From the NCBI GenBank assembly GCA_009784375.1, contig WRBV01000003.1:62001-126000 (forward strand): a DNA stretch of 64,000 bases, written 5' to 3'. Positions 39,176 through 48,721 of the stretch are shown one piece after another. Every line of letters starts with the position of its first letter. The first letter of the stretch is position 1. The DNA comes from Bacillota bacterium (lineage in GTDB: Bacteria > Bacillota > Clostridia > Christensenellales > UBA1242). The position numbers were made by a program, and so were the translations under genes. Under the pieces are notes generated by a model. It was given only the letters and a program-made list of their open reading frames with translations. It did no database searches and was not told the origin of the DNA.

Positions 39176-40939
39176 CTACTTCCATTCTTTAACCGCCTTT
39201 ATCAAATATTCGCCGCCGTCTTTACCTGCTGTGGTTGTATCGTATGTGATTGCTTCCAAAACGGCACGTGCGTTTTTGATTTCCTTTAATTGCTCGATTT
39301 TTTCGTTAATTGTGTTTATTTCATCCATGTTCACCGATACTCCGATTTTGTCACGGAGTGATAATTCAAGTGGGATTAAATCACCATATTTATCCCAGTC
39401 AGGATTTAAAACTTTCTCAGGGGTATTTATAAACAATGTGGGTTTATTTGCCGCCCATGCAAGTTCAAGCCCAATACTTGACCAATCTGTGATTATTATA
39501 TCGGCATTCAAGATATCGCATGAAAAGTCCAGCTGGAGTTCATTTTCGTATTTCTTTTTAAGTAATTCGATTTTTCTTGGAAAGCGTTTAATAAATTCTG
39601 GGTGTGGTCGCAAGATCACTTTGTACTTTGTGTCCACAAGTTCCTTCATGATTTCATCAATGCAACTTTCAAATATATTGTCTTTTTGCCAACTTGGCGC
39701 AATGATAATTGTTTTCTCTTTATTTTCTTTTTTAGGTTTATAGTTTTTTTCCATCTCGTGAAACAATCCAAATCCTACATTGACAAGCTTTTTTTCCTTG
39801 GAACCATAAAAATTTTCCATTGCACGGAACTCTTCATTGTAATTTGGACCATAACAAAATACGGTATCAAAATGGTCTAAAGCATTTTTTCGTAGTACAT
39901 ATGTTTGGCTGCCGAAACCATGGTCAATGTATACATATTCAATTTTTTTGTTAACAATTGACCGCTTGTATTGATATTTGTGTAAATCAGGCATTGTCAT
40001 TACACACACTCTGCAATCAAGCCGCATTAAAACAGTAATAAGCTTTCTTGGTCCACAATAATATACGTGTAATCTTGGGTGGTCTATCTTGAATACTTGG
40101 TCATTGATGTCACTCGTCAAATAATGAACATGGATTTTTGAATTATCAAGAACATGTCCAATAATTCCTTTGTAATATTTATAAAAACCACTTGCCTCGG
40201 AATAAAAGACAAGATATTTCTTAGCTTTCATAAATTTTTCAACATCAATTTTTTGTTGTGCCTTTTGTCTTTTGATAAGTTCCTTATCTTTTTTAACAGG
40301 AGGACATATTTCGTATGTTATATATTTTTTTGGATTGTATATAAGGTTGCAAATTACTTGGATTAAAATAGCAAATATGTTTCCAGCAGTCCAATAAATA
40401 CCAAACCCAATACCGCTCGTGATTGTGAAGTAGAGTGAGAATGCAGTCATAAAAATCGCAAATCCCCACTTGGCAAAAAAGTTCATGCTTTTTGCAAGAA
40501 CGTTATAAAAATTTTGAACATAGCAAAGGGCAAAAGCGGATAGTGCAGACAAAATTGGTAAAAGGGCATTGCTTGGCAATTCCGAAAGATAATCTGATGA
40601 ACCAATACCACGCAATACACCAATAATAATCGGCATTTGTAGAATCAAGGGTAGTATTGAAACGATAGTGCTGTACTTTTCTTTTTTGTAAAGTTTTCTT
40701 TGCTCTCGAAGGACAAGTCGCCAATCATGACCATAGTATGCTTTGATATCATCAAGTTGCGGTTTGATTTTTGCAAGCTTTACAGATTGTCTTTGTGCCC
40801 AAAGCGAAAATGGAAAGATAAGTAATCTTGTTATGAATGTAAAAAGTATTATAGCGATAATATAATTAGGGATTAAACGATAGCATAAATCAACAAGCCA
40901 CATAATCTGGTCTGTTATGACAATATCAAAAAACCTCAT
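39176..40939 (-). CDS. Fusion: YidC/Oxa1-type membrane insertase domain + CDP-glycerol glycerophosphotransferase (TagF/TagB-like) domain
   Basis: N-term IIAIILFTFITRLLIFPFSLWAQRQSVKLAKIKPQLDDIKAYYG...QMPIIIGVLRGI; C-term EYVYIDHGFGSQTYV, TIIIAPSWQKDN, VILRPHPEFIKRFP, ADIIITDWSSIGLELAWANKP-like, in one uninterrupted 587-aa ORF. Confidence 0.85.
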   Translation of the reverse strand: MRFFDIVITDQIMWLVDLCYRLIPNYIIAIILFTFITRLLIFPFSLWAQRQSVKLAKIKPQLDDIKAYYGHDWRLVLREQRKLYKKEKYSTIVSILPLILQMPIIIGVLRGIGSSDYLSELPSNALLPILSALSAFALCYVQNFYNVLAKSMNFFAKWGFAIFMTAFSLYFTITSGIGFGIYWTAGNIFAILIQVICNLIYNPKKYITYEICPPVKKDKELIKRQKAQQKIDVEKFMKAKKYLVFYSEASGFYKYYKGIIGHVLDNSKIHVHYLTSDINDQVFKIDHPRLHVYYCGPRKLITVLMRLDCRVCVMTMPDLHKYQYKRSIVNKKIEYVYIDHGFGSQTYVLRKNALDHFDTVFCYGPNYNEEFRAMENFYGSKEKKLVNVGFGLFHEMEKNYKPKKENKEKTIIIAPSWQKDNIFESCIDEIMKELVDTKYKVILRPHPEFIKRFPRKIELLKKKYENELQLDFSCDILNADIIITDWSSIGLELAWAANKPTLFINTPEKVLNPDWDKYGDLIPLELSLRDKIGVSVNMDEINTINEKIEQLKEIKNARAVLEAITYDTTTAGKDGGEYLIKAVKEWK

Positions 40940-40950
40940 TTTGTAAATCC

Positions 40951-41208
40951 TTATTTATCTGACAACTCTTCGTCAACTTGTTCTATATCATCAGAAAGTT
41001 CTTCATCAATTTCCTGTGTGACAGAATCATCGGTATCTTTTTTCTCTTTCCTTGTTATCTTGACCCAAATGCCTTTGAAAAAGGTGATTATCTTTTTCCA
41101 CCAAATGGCAAAAACAACTGCAAGTGAAATAAAAACACCAGCCAAAATCTGCCAAATAAGTGCAGTCGATGCTGGGTCTATATAGCCCAATAGATTTACA
41201 ATATACAT
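40951..41208 (-). CDS. Small membrane protein with YIDP motif
   Basis: MYIVNLLGYIDPASTALIWQILAGVFISLAVVFAIWWKKIITFFKGIWVKI + acidic tail; TTGCTT-17-TATTAT-7 nt-ATG. Confidence 0.65.
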   Translation of the reverse strand: MYIVNLLGYIDPASTALIWQILAGVFISLAVVFAIWWKKIITFFKGIWVKITRKEKKDTDDSVTQEIDEELSDDIEQVDEELSDK

Positions 41209-41304
41209 ATCTAATATAATACTTGACCTTGCATATTAAAGCAACAAGAATTTTATGTCGAATTCTTGTTGTGAGTGTTCATTTTTTGTGGTAACGTATC
41301 AAAA

Positions 41305-42501
41305 ATGAAGAAAAAGATAGCAGAAATAATTAAAGTAGTTAACGATGCTGGTGAGATAAAAAACCAGCGCGAGCTTGCCAGAATTGCTGGTATGTCTTTG
41401 AGTTCGGTGAGTCAGACCTTGCAACTTGCTCGTCAAAAGAATTTTTTAATCGAGCAAGGTGGAGCTATAAAATTGTCGGACGAAGGTAAGAAATATCTTG
41501 ATATATTTTCTGTTGATAATGCAATTATTATGGCTGCGGGGGTTGGATCAAGATTTGCCCCAATAACACACAATACACCCAAAGCATTGATAAAAATCAA
41601 AGGCGTTCCAATAATAGAACGTCTTATAGGTCAACTGCATGAAAAGGGTATAAAAGAAATAATTGTTGTGGTCGGTTACATGAAAGAAAAGTTTGAATAC
41701 CTTGCCGAAAAATACGGTGTTACTTTGGTCTATAACAAAGATTACGCAAAGAAAAATAACATTGGGACGCTTTATCATGTTCTTCCGTACCTTAAATCTT
41801 CGTATATACTTTGTGCCGATAATTGGCTTGAAAATAATTTTTTTGCAAAACACGAATTGCGAAGTTGGTATTGTGTAAAGCATTTTGATGAACAGACCAA
41901 TGAATGGTGTGTTACGACAAAAGGCGACAAAATAACAAAGATTACAATTGGTGGTGCCAATTCAAAAGCACTCTATGGTCCAGCGTATTTCAGCGCAGAG
42001 TTTTCAAAAACCTTTTCACAACTTATTGAAAAATATTACGGAAAAGCCGAGGCGGACAATTATTATTGGGAAGATTTATGGATAAAATATTTATCAAAAC
42101 TTCCTATGTATATCAATGACCGTAATGATGTCTACGAGTTCGACAGCCTTTCGGATTTGAGACAGTTCGACAATAGCAATACTTGTACGTTTATGAGTAA
42201 TCTCATTGGTGCACTTGATGACAATGATGGCAAAAGTGTAAGGTTTAAAGAGTTTATAGATTATCTTGGCGACCAAAAATTTGCCCAGCTTTTATCAGAA
42301 AATGGAATCGCAGTAAAACAAGACGCATCCTTGACCAATAAAACTTATAAAATTCTATGGAATAGAGAAGATTATATATTGCGCATTCCAGGTCAAGGTA
42401 TAGAAAAATATATAAATCGTCATTGTGAACACAATTTCACATTACTTGCTTTTGGTTTTGATCTTTATCCATATACTGAATTTTATGATGACGGGATATA
42501 A
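41305..42501 (+). CDS. HTH + LicC-like nucleotidyltransferase with truncated choline-kinase-like (LicA) tail
   Basis: MKKKIAEIIKVVNDAGEIKNQRELARIAGMSLSSVSQTL (wHTH); NAIIMAAGVGSRFAPITHNTPKALIKIKGVPIIERLI; tail LTNKTYKILWNREDYILRIPGQGIEKYINRHCEHNFTLL... stops at DDGI. Confidence 0.8.
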   Translation: MKKKIAEIIKVVNDAGEIKNQRELARIAGMSLSSVSQTLQLARQKNFLIEQGGAIKLSDEGKKYLDIFSVDNAIIMAAGVGSRFAPITHNTPKALIKIKGVPIIERLIGQLHEKGIKEIIVVVGYMKEKFEYLAEKYGVTLVYNKDYAKKNNIGTLYHVLPYLKSSYILCADNWLENNFFAKHELRSWYCVKHFDEQTNEWCVTTKGDKITKITIGGANSKALYGPAYFSAEFSKTFSQLIEKYYGKAEADNYYWEDLWIKYLSKLPMYINDRNDVYEFDSLSDLRQFDNSNTCTFMSNLIGALDDNDGKSVRFKEFIDYLGDQKFAQLLSENGIAVKQDASLTNKTYKILWNREDYILRIPGQGIEKYINRHCEHNFTLLAFGFDLYPYTEFYDDGI

Positions 42502-42539
42502 AAGTCTATTTTCGTCTTGATTCCAAGTCTGCAGATCAA

Positions 42540-42558
42540 ACGATATCAATGGACTAAG
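42540..42558 (+). promoter_or_regulatory. 19-bp promoter motif, copy 1
   Basis: ACGATATCAATGGACTAAG; contains -35 TGGACT (42550-42555), 17 nt before TATACT (42573-42578), 5 nt before ATG 42584. Confidence 0.6.
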
Positions 42559-42583
42559 AGTTGAAGAAAATGTATACTTCGCT

Positions 42584-45487
42584 ATGATAGAATTAGTCGA
42601 TGTCCATAAAACTTACACCGACAAAAAAGGTCGTGAGGTAAAAGCACTAAAAGGCGTGTCTTTTTCCTTTCCCCAAAATGGAATAATTTTCATAGTTGGT
42701 AAAAGCGGCAGCGGCAAGTCAACGATGTTGAACCTTTTGGGACTTTTGGATGGTTATGACGAGGGAGAATTATTAGTCGACGGAAAGCCAAGTAATGATA
42801 TGACCGAACGGGAACGTGACACATACCGTGCGCACAACATTGGGTTTATCTTTCAAGAATTTCATATCATCGACAAATATACAATCGGTCAAAATATCTC
42901 TTTGGCACTTGAGATTGGCGGGGAAGATGATATTTCGTCAAGAGTTTCAGGTGCACTCGAAAAAGTGGGGCTTGCGGGGTTTGAAAATCGCTATTCCCGC
43001 GGAACAAGTGGTGGACAAAAACAACGTGTAGCAATAGCACGTGCAATAGTCAAAAACCCGTGTATTATATTGGCGGACGAACCAACGGGGAATTTGGATT
43101 CGGTAACAGGACGTGAAATCTTTGAATTATTACGCGAATTGTCTAAGGAAAATCTGGTAGTGGTCATCAGCCACGATATCGAATCGGCACACAGATATGC
43201 GGATAAAATAATAGAAATAAGCGATGGTAAAATAATTGACATTTACAATGGTGATGGCACGCACGAGACAGTAAAGATGTCGATTGATACTTTGAACGAA
43301 AAACAAACAAAAGAAATTGATACATTGATTAATGACGGTAAAAAAGTAGTTCTAGTCAAAAAGTTAAACGAACCTGAACCGATTCAAGTACCAGTTGTTA
43401 AAGAGCAAACATTAATTAATGATAAAAAAACACATTTACCATTCAAAAGTTCTCTTAAATTATCTATGATGGGTGTGCGGGCGAAATGGGTTCGGGTATT
43501 TTTCACCATTGTTTTGTCAATGTTTGCTATTGCCTTTTTCGGGTTCTCTGATATGATTTCGCAATTTTCGGTCAACCGAATAATGGCGGAAGAAATTGAA
43601 CGTATGGGTTTACCATTTGTAAATGTTGCATTAATGGAGGTCGATGACACGTCATTCATCCCAAACCGAGAACAGATATTTTCAATTTCTTCCGAGCAAA
43701 GGGCACAATTCGGATCACTTGGTCTAGATTACGCAGTACAAAAAACAGTACCAATAGGCGTAAATCCACAAGTATTAACTTATCGTAATTTCTTTCCAGG
43801 TCGTGATCATGAACCATTTTTTTCAAACCATATCAATGGTTTTATCGAGGCAGATACACCTGGGTTATTGGGATTGCAATTATCCGCAGGTCGTTGGCCA
43901 GAAACACTTAACGAGATAGTTATAACCAATTTCATGTTGGAACGTTATAAATTATTTGGCATGCGTGCAATTAATGAAATAAACTTGGGATCGTATCCGT
44001 GGCGATACCATACATGGACACATTTCATAGATCCGTTGTGGGGGACTGAGCGTGGTGACATTTATTGGACGCACAATAACTATTTCATATTCGACGCGAA
44101 TACAAGCCAAACGATAACGTCTTTTGCGGATATACAAAATCGCGCAATCCCTGAAAATATGGGTGAATTCCAAGCGGGTTGGAATCGTCGTTATTTAAGA
44201 ATTGTTGGCATGGTTGATTTTGACATATCTGCGTTCGATGAAATTGCAAGCCAACGCATAGCTGTGCCAAATAATCAAATAACCGCAGACCAACGTCTAA
44301 TGTTACGAAGGGCTCGCGGGGCAAAGATTGCTTATCTCAATAATTTCTTTGTATTGCCTGGGTTCACTTATGAATATATGCGGCATAATAACATTCATTA
44401 TTTAAGGGAAAGTTCAACAGTATCCGCAGTTTCATCATCCATGCCAAATACACGACAAAGCGCATCGCGAACTTGGCCTCATTGTATTGAAACTGTAATC
44501 CATTATCCATATTGGTGGAATAACATGGCAATACGTCCAGATTTTAATACTGCAACCGATATAGATACACAAGGGAGACAGGTAATTATAACTGCGGGTC
44601 TTTTGTGGAGCTTGCTGCCAGATAATACATACTCGTCGATAAATCACAGAATTCATCAAATTGTGAACGATACGGGGGCGTCATATCACAATGCATGGAT
44701 CGAGGTTACACGTCAAATGGTAGAATATGAAAATATTTTGGAAGATGTAACATTGAATTTCGATGTAAATGTAAATAGGCATTATGTTGGGGTTCAAAAG
44801 ACTTTAATTGGTTTTAAACCAATAGGCGTTTATCTCAGATGGGGTGAATATTTCATGACTACCCAAGAATTCTTTGATGAATTGGCGGTTTATCACATCC
44901 GAAATTTTATCGTCCCAGCAACAACGACAGCCCAGCGAACAAATGTGCTTAGCACAATTAACAATATGGGTAATTTTACAATTACTGAAGACGGCGAAGA
45001 ACGAATCTTTTCGTTTGCGATATGGAGCGAAAATGCAGGTGAGATATATCACCTTGATAACATGTTTATGTTATTTTTATCAATTTTCCGATTGGCAACA
45101 ATATTACTTTGTTTATTTGCGATGTTATTGACCTATTCTTTTATATCGTCGTCGATAAATGCACGCAAAAAAGACATAGGAATATTACGCAGTCTAGGTG
45201 CAACGCGCGGCGACATTGTTCGAATCTTTGCAAAAGAAGGGGGAATTATTGCAATTTTTGTAATTGGATTGGCGTCCGTTGCCGCTTTCATTGGATACTA
45301 CTTTCTAGACAGATTTTTTATATCGCAACTTGGTTACATTGCCGAAGCGTATACATTAGTTACCTACGGTGCACGCCAAATTTTATTGATGTCACTTCTT
45401 GCAATAGCCGCAATTACTATTGCAGTTACTATTCCAATTATTCGCATTGCATTTAAACAACCAGTAGAGGTTATTCGAGATGAGTGA
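42584..45487 (+). CDS. ABC exporter: N-terminal ATPase fused to MacB/FtsX-type permease with large extracytoplasmic domain
   Basis: [64 protein letters not shown] at ~305; C-terminal FtsX motif [27 protein letters not shown]. Confidence 0.88.
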   Translation: MIELVDVHKTYTDKKGREVKALKGVSFSFPQNGIIFIVGKSGSGKSTMLNLLGLLDGYDEGELLVDGKPSNDMTERERDTYRAHNIGFIFQEFHIIDKYTIGQNISLALEIGGEDDISSRVSGALEKVGLAGFENRYSRGTSGGQKQRVAIARAIVKNPCIILADEPTGNLDSVTGREIFELLRELSKENLVVVISHDIESAHRYADKIIEISDGKIIDIYNGDGTHETVKMSIDTLNEKQTKEIDTLINDGKKVVLVKKLNEPEPIQVPVVKEQTLINDKKTHLPFKSSLKLSMMGVRAKWVRVFFTIVLSMFAIAFFGFSDMISQFSVNRIMAEEIERMGLPFVNVALMEVDDTSFIPNREQIFSISSEQRAQFGSLGLDYAVQKTVPIGVNPQVLTYRNFFPGRDHEPFFSNHINGFIEADTPGLLGLQLSAGRWPETLNEIVITNFMLERYKLFGMRAINEINLGSYPWRYHTWTHFIDPLWGTERGDIYWTHNNYFIFDANTSQTITSFADIQNRAIPENMGEFQAGWNRRYLRIVGMVDFDISAFDEIASQRIAVPNNQITADQRLMLRRARGAKIAYLNNFFVLPGFTYEYMRHNNIHYLRESSTVSAVSSSMPNTRQSASRTWPHCIETVIHYPYWWNNMAIRPDFNTATDIDTQGRQVIITAGLLWSLLPDNTYSSINHRIHQIVNDTGASYHNAWIEVTRQMVEYENILEDVTLNFDVNVNRHYVGVQKTLIGFKPIGVYLRWGEYFMTTQEFFDELAVYHIRNFIVPATTTAQRTNVLSTINNMGNFTITEDGEERIFSFAIWSENAGEIYHLDNMFMLFLSIFRLATILLCLFAMLLTYSFISSSINARKKDIGILRSLGATRGDIVRIFAKEGGIIAIFVIGLASVAAFIGYYFLDRFFISQLGYIAEAYTLVTYGARQILLMSLLAIAAITIAVTIPIIRIAFKQPVEVIRDE

Positions 45488-45506
45488 TGTGCTCCCATCA
45501 TTACTG

Positions 45507-45525
45507 ACGATATCAATGGACTAAG
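45507..45525 (+). promoter_or_regulatory. 19-bp promoter motif, copy 2
   Basis: ACGATATCAATGGACTAAG; -35 TGGACT (45517-45522), 17 nt, TATAAT (45540-45545), 6 nt, ATG 45552. Confidence 0.6.
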
Positions 45526-45551
45526 GCAAAATATATAGGTATAATCAAGAT

Positions 45552-46460
45552 ATGGAAGATGAAAAAGGTCTGATAATAAACTGGTTTCCGGGGCATATGG
45601 TTCGAACGCTTCGGGTTATTGATGCCGAAATTAAATTATGTGATGTGATTGTGTATATGTTGGACGCGCGTTGTCCACTTAGTTGTCTTAATCCTAAATT
45701 TGATGAACATCTTATGAGAAAACCAGTTTTATTTGTATTGAACAAATCGGATTTGGCGGCACCAGGCGTTCTTGACTATTTTAAAAAGAGTGACGAGTAC
45801 CAGGAAATATATCGAAAAAAGCGTGGCGAGGTTGCAGTAATAACATTGGATTCAACGCTTAGTGGTGCGACCAAGAAAGCGGTTGATGCAATAAAGAGAT
45901 TACTAGCCGAACGTATTGAAACCGCGGCATCAAAGGGTATCAAGAAAACCATTCGTTCAATCGTTATTGGTGTCACTAATTCAGGTAAATCAACCTTTAT
46001 CAATAATATGTCGAACAAAGGAAAAACGGTCACGGGTGACCGACCAGGGGTCACAAAACAAAAGCAATGGGTTACTGCTGGTGATAATTTTTGGATACTG
46101 GATACACCTGGGACATTATGGCCATCTTTCGAAGTTCCGCAAACGGCAAAAAACCTTGCATATGTTGGTTCAATCAAGGATGATGTGTTGGACATAATTG
46201 GACTCTCACGCGAATTGATTTTGGATTTGGAGAGTTTAGAAAGTGGATGTGTTGCAAAACGATTTGGAAGTGCGGACTTTGACGAGATTTGTAAAAAGCG
46301 TGGCTATGTTTTAAAAGGCGGAATCTTGGACGAGGAGCGCGCGGCAAAAGCAATTTTGGTCGAATTCCGTGCGGGCAAGATTGGGCGATTTAATTTGGAT
46401 AAAGTAGAGAGGAAGGCGCATCCGCTAGACCTCTCCGCTTCGGTCGAGGTGGATTTGTGA
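45552..46460 (+). CDS. ylqF: Ribosome biogenesis GTPase YlqF/RbgA-like
   Basis: INWFPGHMVRTLRVID; LNKSDLAAPGV; IGVTNSGKSTFINNMSNKGKTVTGDRPGVTKQKQWV; LDTPGTLWPSF (circularly permuted GTPase). Confidence 0.92.
   Translation: MEDEKGLIINWFPGHMVRTLRVIDAEIKLCDVIVYMLDARCPLSCLNPKFDEHLMRKPVLFVLNKSDLAAPGVLDYFKKSDEYQEIYRKKRGEVAVITLDSTLSGATKKAVDAIKRLLAERIETAASKGIKKTIRSIVIGVTNSGKSTFINNMSNKGKTVTGDRPGVTKQKQWVTAGDNFWILDTPGTLWPSFEVPQTAKNLAYVGSIKDDVLDIIGLSRELILDLESLESGCVAKRFGSADFDEICKKRGYVLKGGILDEERAAKAILVEFRAGKIGRFNLDKVERKAHPLDLSASVEVDL
46416..46449 (-). repeat. REP-like repeat (family R1), copy 4, inside the 3' end of ylqF
   Basis: Reverse complement CCTCGACCGAAGCGGAGAGGTCTAGCGGATGCGC, close to copy 2. Confidence 0.5.
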
Positions 46461-46816
46461 AAACATATAATCGTGTAAAAGGAAATGCGGGCGAAGCGAT
46501 TGCGACATCGTATCTTTTAAAGCATGATTTTGAAATAATAGAAACCAATCACATCTCAAGATTTGGTGAAATTGATTTAATTGCAAAACGCGACAACACA
46601 TATCATTTTGTCGAGGTCAAATATCGAACCGCACTTGGTTTTGGTAACGGAAGGGAAGCGGTAACATATTCAAAACAAAAAACAATACGTAAAATTGCGA
46701 CCGAATATTTAATTAAAAAGAAACTGTTCAACAATGTCGATATGAGCTTTGATGTTATTGAAATTATGGGAACGTTGCAAGATCACCAAATCGAATTTTT
46801 ACAAGCGTGTTTTTAG
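46457..46816 (+). CDS. yraN: YraN-family (UPF0102) endonuclease-like protein (GTG start)
   Basis: KGNAGEAIATSYLLKHDFEIIETNHISRFGEIDLIAKRDNTYHFVEVKYRT. Confidence 0.9.
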   Translation: MKTYNRVKGNAGEAIATSYLLKHDFEIIETNHISRFGEIDLIAKRDNTYHFVEVKYRTALGFGNGREAVTYSKQKTIRKIATEYLIKKKLFNNVDMSFDVIEIMGTLQDHQIEFLQACF

Positions 46817-46903
46817 TTTTTTTTGTGTGTTGGTATTATGTCGGCGACTGCCATGTAGTTATTATGAATGCATTTTTATCATGGTTTTATTTAGCACATT
46901 AAA

Positions 46904-46999
46904 TATGAAAAGTGAAACATTAAACATACAAACTTTGCAACAAGCGAAGGACTCGTACTGAGTCTGCGTGTTTAATGTTTAATATTTTCTCATTTCATT
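46904..46999. repeat. Nested inverted-repeat element
   Basis: ATGAAAAGTGAAACATTAAACA... / ...TGTTTAATGTTTAATATTTTCTCATTTCAT with central GACTC-gtact-GAGTC hairpin. Confidence 0.45.
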
Positions 47000-47019
47000 C
47001 TTTGCGAAGCAAAGTTTGT

Positions 47020-47096
47020 TGGCGTTCTCGGTAGGATTCGAACCTACGACCCTCTGCTTAGAAGGCAGATGCTCTATCCAGCTGAGCTACGAGAAC
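47020..47096 (-). tRNA. tRNA-Arg (anticodon TCT), CCA encoded
   Basis: Reverse complement GTTCTCGTAGCTCAGCTGGATAGAGCATCTGCCTTCTAAGCAGAGGGTCGTAGGTTCGAATCCTACCGAGAACGCCA folds as a canonical cloverleaf. Confidence 0.95.
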
Positions 47097-47182
47097 ATGG
47101 GATAATTATATACATGTTTTATGGAAATTGCAAGGAAAAAATTGCTTTACTTTTGACGTGGAATTTGTCTATAATTGGGGAA

Positions 47183-48655
47183 ATGAGTGTGGCGTTTAAT
47201 CAAAAGAAGTACATAGAACTTCAATCGAACAAAATTCTTGATCGGGCGTCACAATTTGAGAAACTCTATTTGGAATTTGGTGGCAAGTTATTCGATGACC
47301 ACCATATGTCTCGGTGTGTTCCAGGCTTTTTAATTGATACCAAGATTAAAATGCTTCTTGAACTCAAAGATAAGTTGGAAGTGATTTTAACAATCACAGC
47401 CGAAGACATCATTGCTGGGCGTATGCGTCATGATATATCGATGAGTTACGAAAACTATATTATACATCTTGTCGATTGTTTCAAGGATGTTGGTATAAGT
47501 GTGAATTCGGTTGTTATTAACAAATATACTGGACAAAGTGCGATTAATACTTACAAGCGAAAGCTTGAACATCGTGGAATAAAAGTTCATCTGTTCGGAA
47601 AGATAGAGGGCTATCCGCTTAATACTGATCATATTCTTTCAAAGAAAGGTTTTGGTACAAACCCATTTATAAAGACAACAAAACCTATTATTATTTTGAC
47701 TGGACCTGGGGCAAAGAGCGGTAAGATGAATGTTGCATTATCGCAATTATATCACGAGGTACAAAGTGGAAATATGACTGCGGGTTTTGCAAAGTTCGAA
47801 ACTTTGCCTGTATGGAACTTGCCTTTGAAACATCCAATTAATATCGCATACGAAGCGTCAACCGTGAACATCGGTGATCAAAATATGATTGACCATTTTC
47901 ATTTTGATAAATATGGTGATGTTGCCGTCAATTATAACCGTGATATCGAGGCTTTCCCATTGTTGCAAAATATTTTGCGTCAAATCTATGGAAAAGACAT
48001 ATACCACAGCCCGACTGATATGGGTGTGAATATGGTTGCATCTGCCATAGAAAATAAAGAAATAGTTGAAAGAGCATCTAAAGACGAAGTAGTCCGAAGA
48101 TGGTTTGAAACCATGTGTTATTTTAAACAAGGAACTATTGGTGAAGAGGTCGTCGACCGTATGAATTTGTTGATGGAACAATTATCTTTAAAACCAACCG
48201 ACAGAGCAGTAGTAATGCCAATGCGTGAGCGTATGAATGGTAAAGGTACACCAAGTGCGGCGTTGCAGTTACCAAATTCATGTGAAAAAGGCGGAGAAAT
48301 AATCGCCGCCTCTTGCAAAGGGTTGATGACTGCGTCTGCAACCGTATTGATGAAGAGCATCCAACATCTATTGAACCTTCCAAAAATAAAAATGATTCCA
48401 GCAAATATATTACAACGTGCGGTCGATTTAAAGACCCAGATACTTGGAAACAGAAATGCGAGTTTACGCCTTGACGAGGTTCTTATAATATTATCAAGTA
48501 GTGCGGTAACAAATGATTTAAGTGCTATGGCGTTAGATGCATTGCCAAGATTAAAAGGTTCAGAAGTACATGTTTCTCACATTGTTTCTGATGAAGAAGC
48601 ACGTGTATGGAGAAGATTGGGAGTTAACTTGACACAAGAACCAATGTTGAGTTAA
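47183..48655 (+). CDS. DUF1846-family protein
   Basis: MSVAFNQKKYIELQSNKILDRASQFEKLYLEFGGKLFDDHHMSRCVPGF...; ILTGPGAKSGKMNVALSQLYHE; TATAAT-7 nt-ATG sets start at 47183. Confidence 0.85.
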   Translation: MSVAFNQKKYIELQSNKILDRASQFEKLYLEFGGKLFDDHHMSRCVPGFLIDTKIKMLLELKDKLEVILTITAEDIIAGRMRHDISMSYENYIIHLVDCFKDVGISVNSVVINKYTGQSAINTYKRKLEHRGIKVHLFGKIEGYPLNTDHILSKKGFGTNPFIKTTKPIIILTGPGAKSGKMNVALSQLYHEVQSGNMTAGFAKFETLPVWNLPLKHPINIAYEASTVNIGDQNMIDHFHFDKYGDVAVNYNRDIEAFPLLQNILRQIYGKDIYHSPTDMGVNMVASAIENKEIVERASKDEVVRRWFETMCYFKQGTIGEEVVDRMNLLMEQLSLKPTDRAVVMPMRERMNGKGTPSAALQLPNSCEKGGEIIAASCKGLMTASATVLMKSIQHLLNLPKIKMIPANILQRAVDLKTQILGNRNASLRLDEVLIILSSSAVTNDLSAMALDALPRLKGSEVHVSHIVSDEEARVWRRLGVNLTQEPMLS

Positions 48656-48721
48656 TAATCAACATCGTCCAATGTTGGATGTCATTTATTGATATCTTTT
48701 GAAACAGCCTGATTGCCGTTA

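Noticed and set aside
42540-45525. 19-bp direct repeats as target-site duplications of a mobile element carrying the ABC exporter
   Set aside because: No transposase or terminal inverted repeats, and both copies sit at identical promoter positions, so a shared promoter element is the better reading.
47069-48655. DUF1846 ORF starting at 47069
   Set aside because: Start would lie inside tRNA-Arg on the opposite strand; the leaderless promoter and family N-terminus support 47183.
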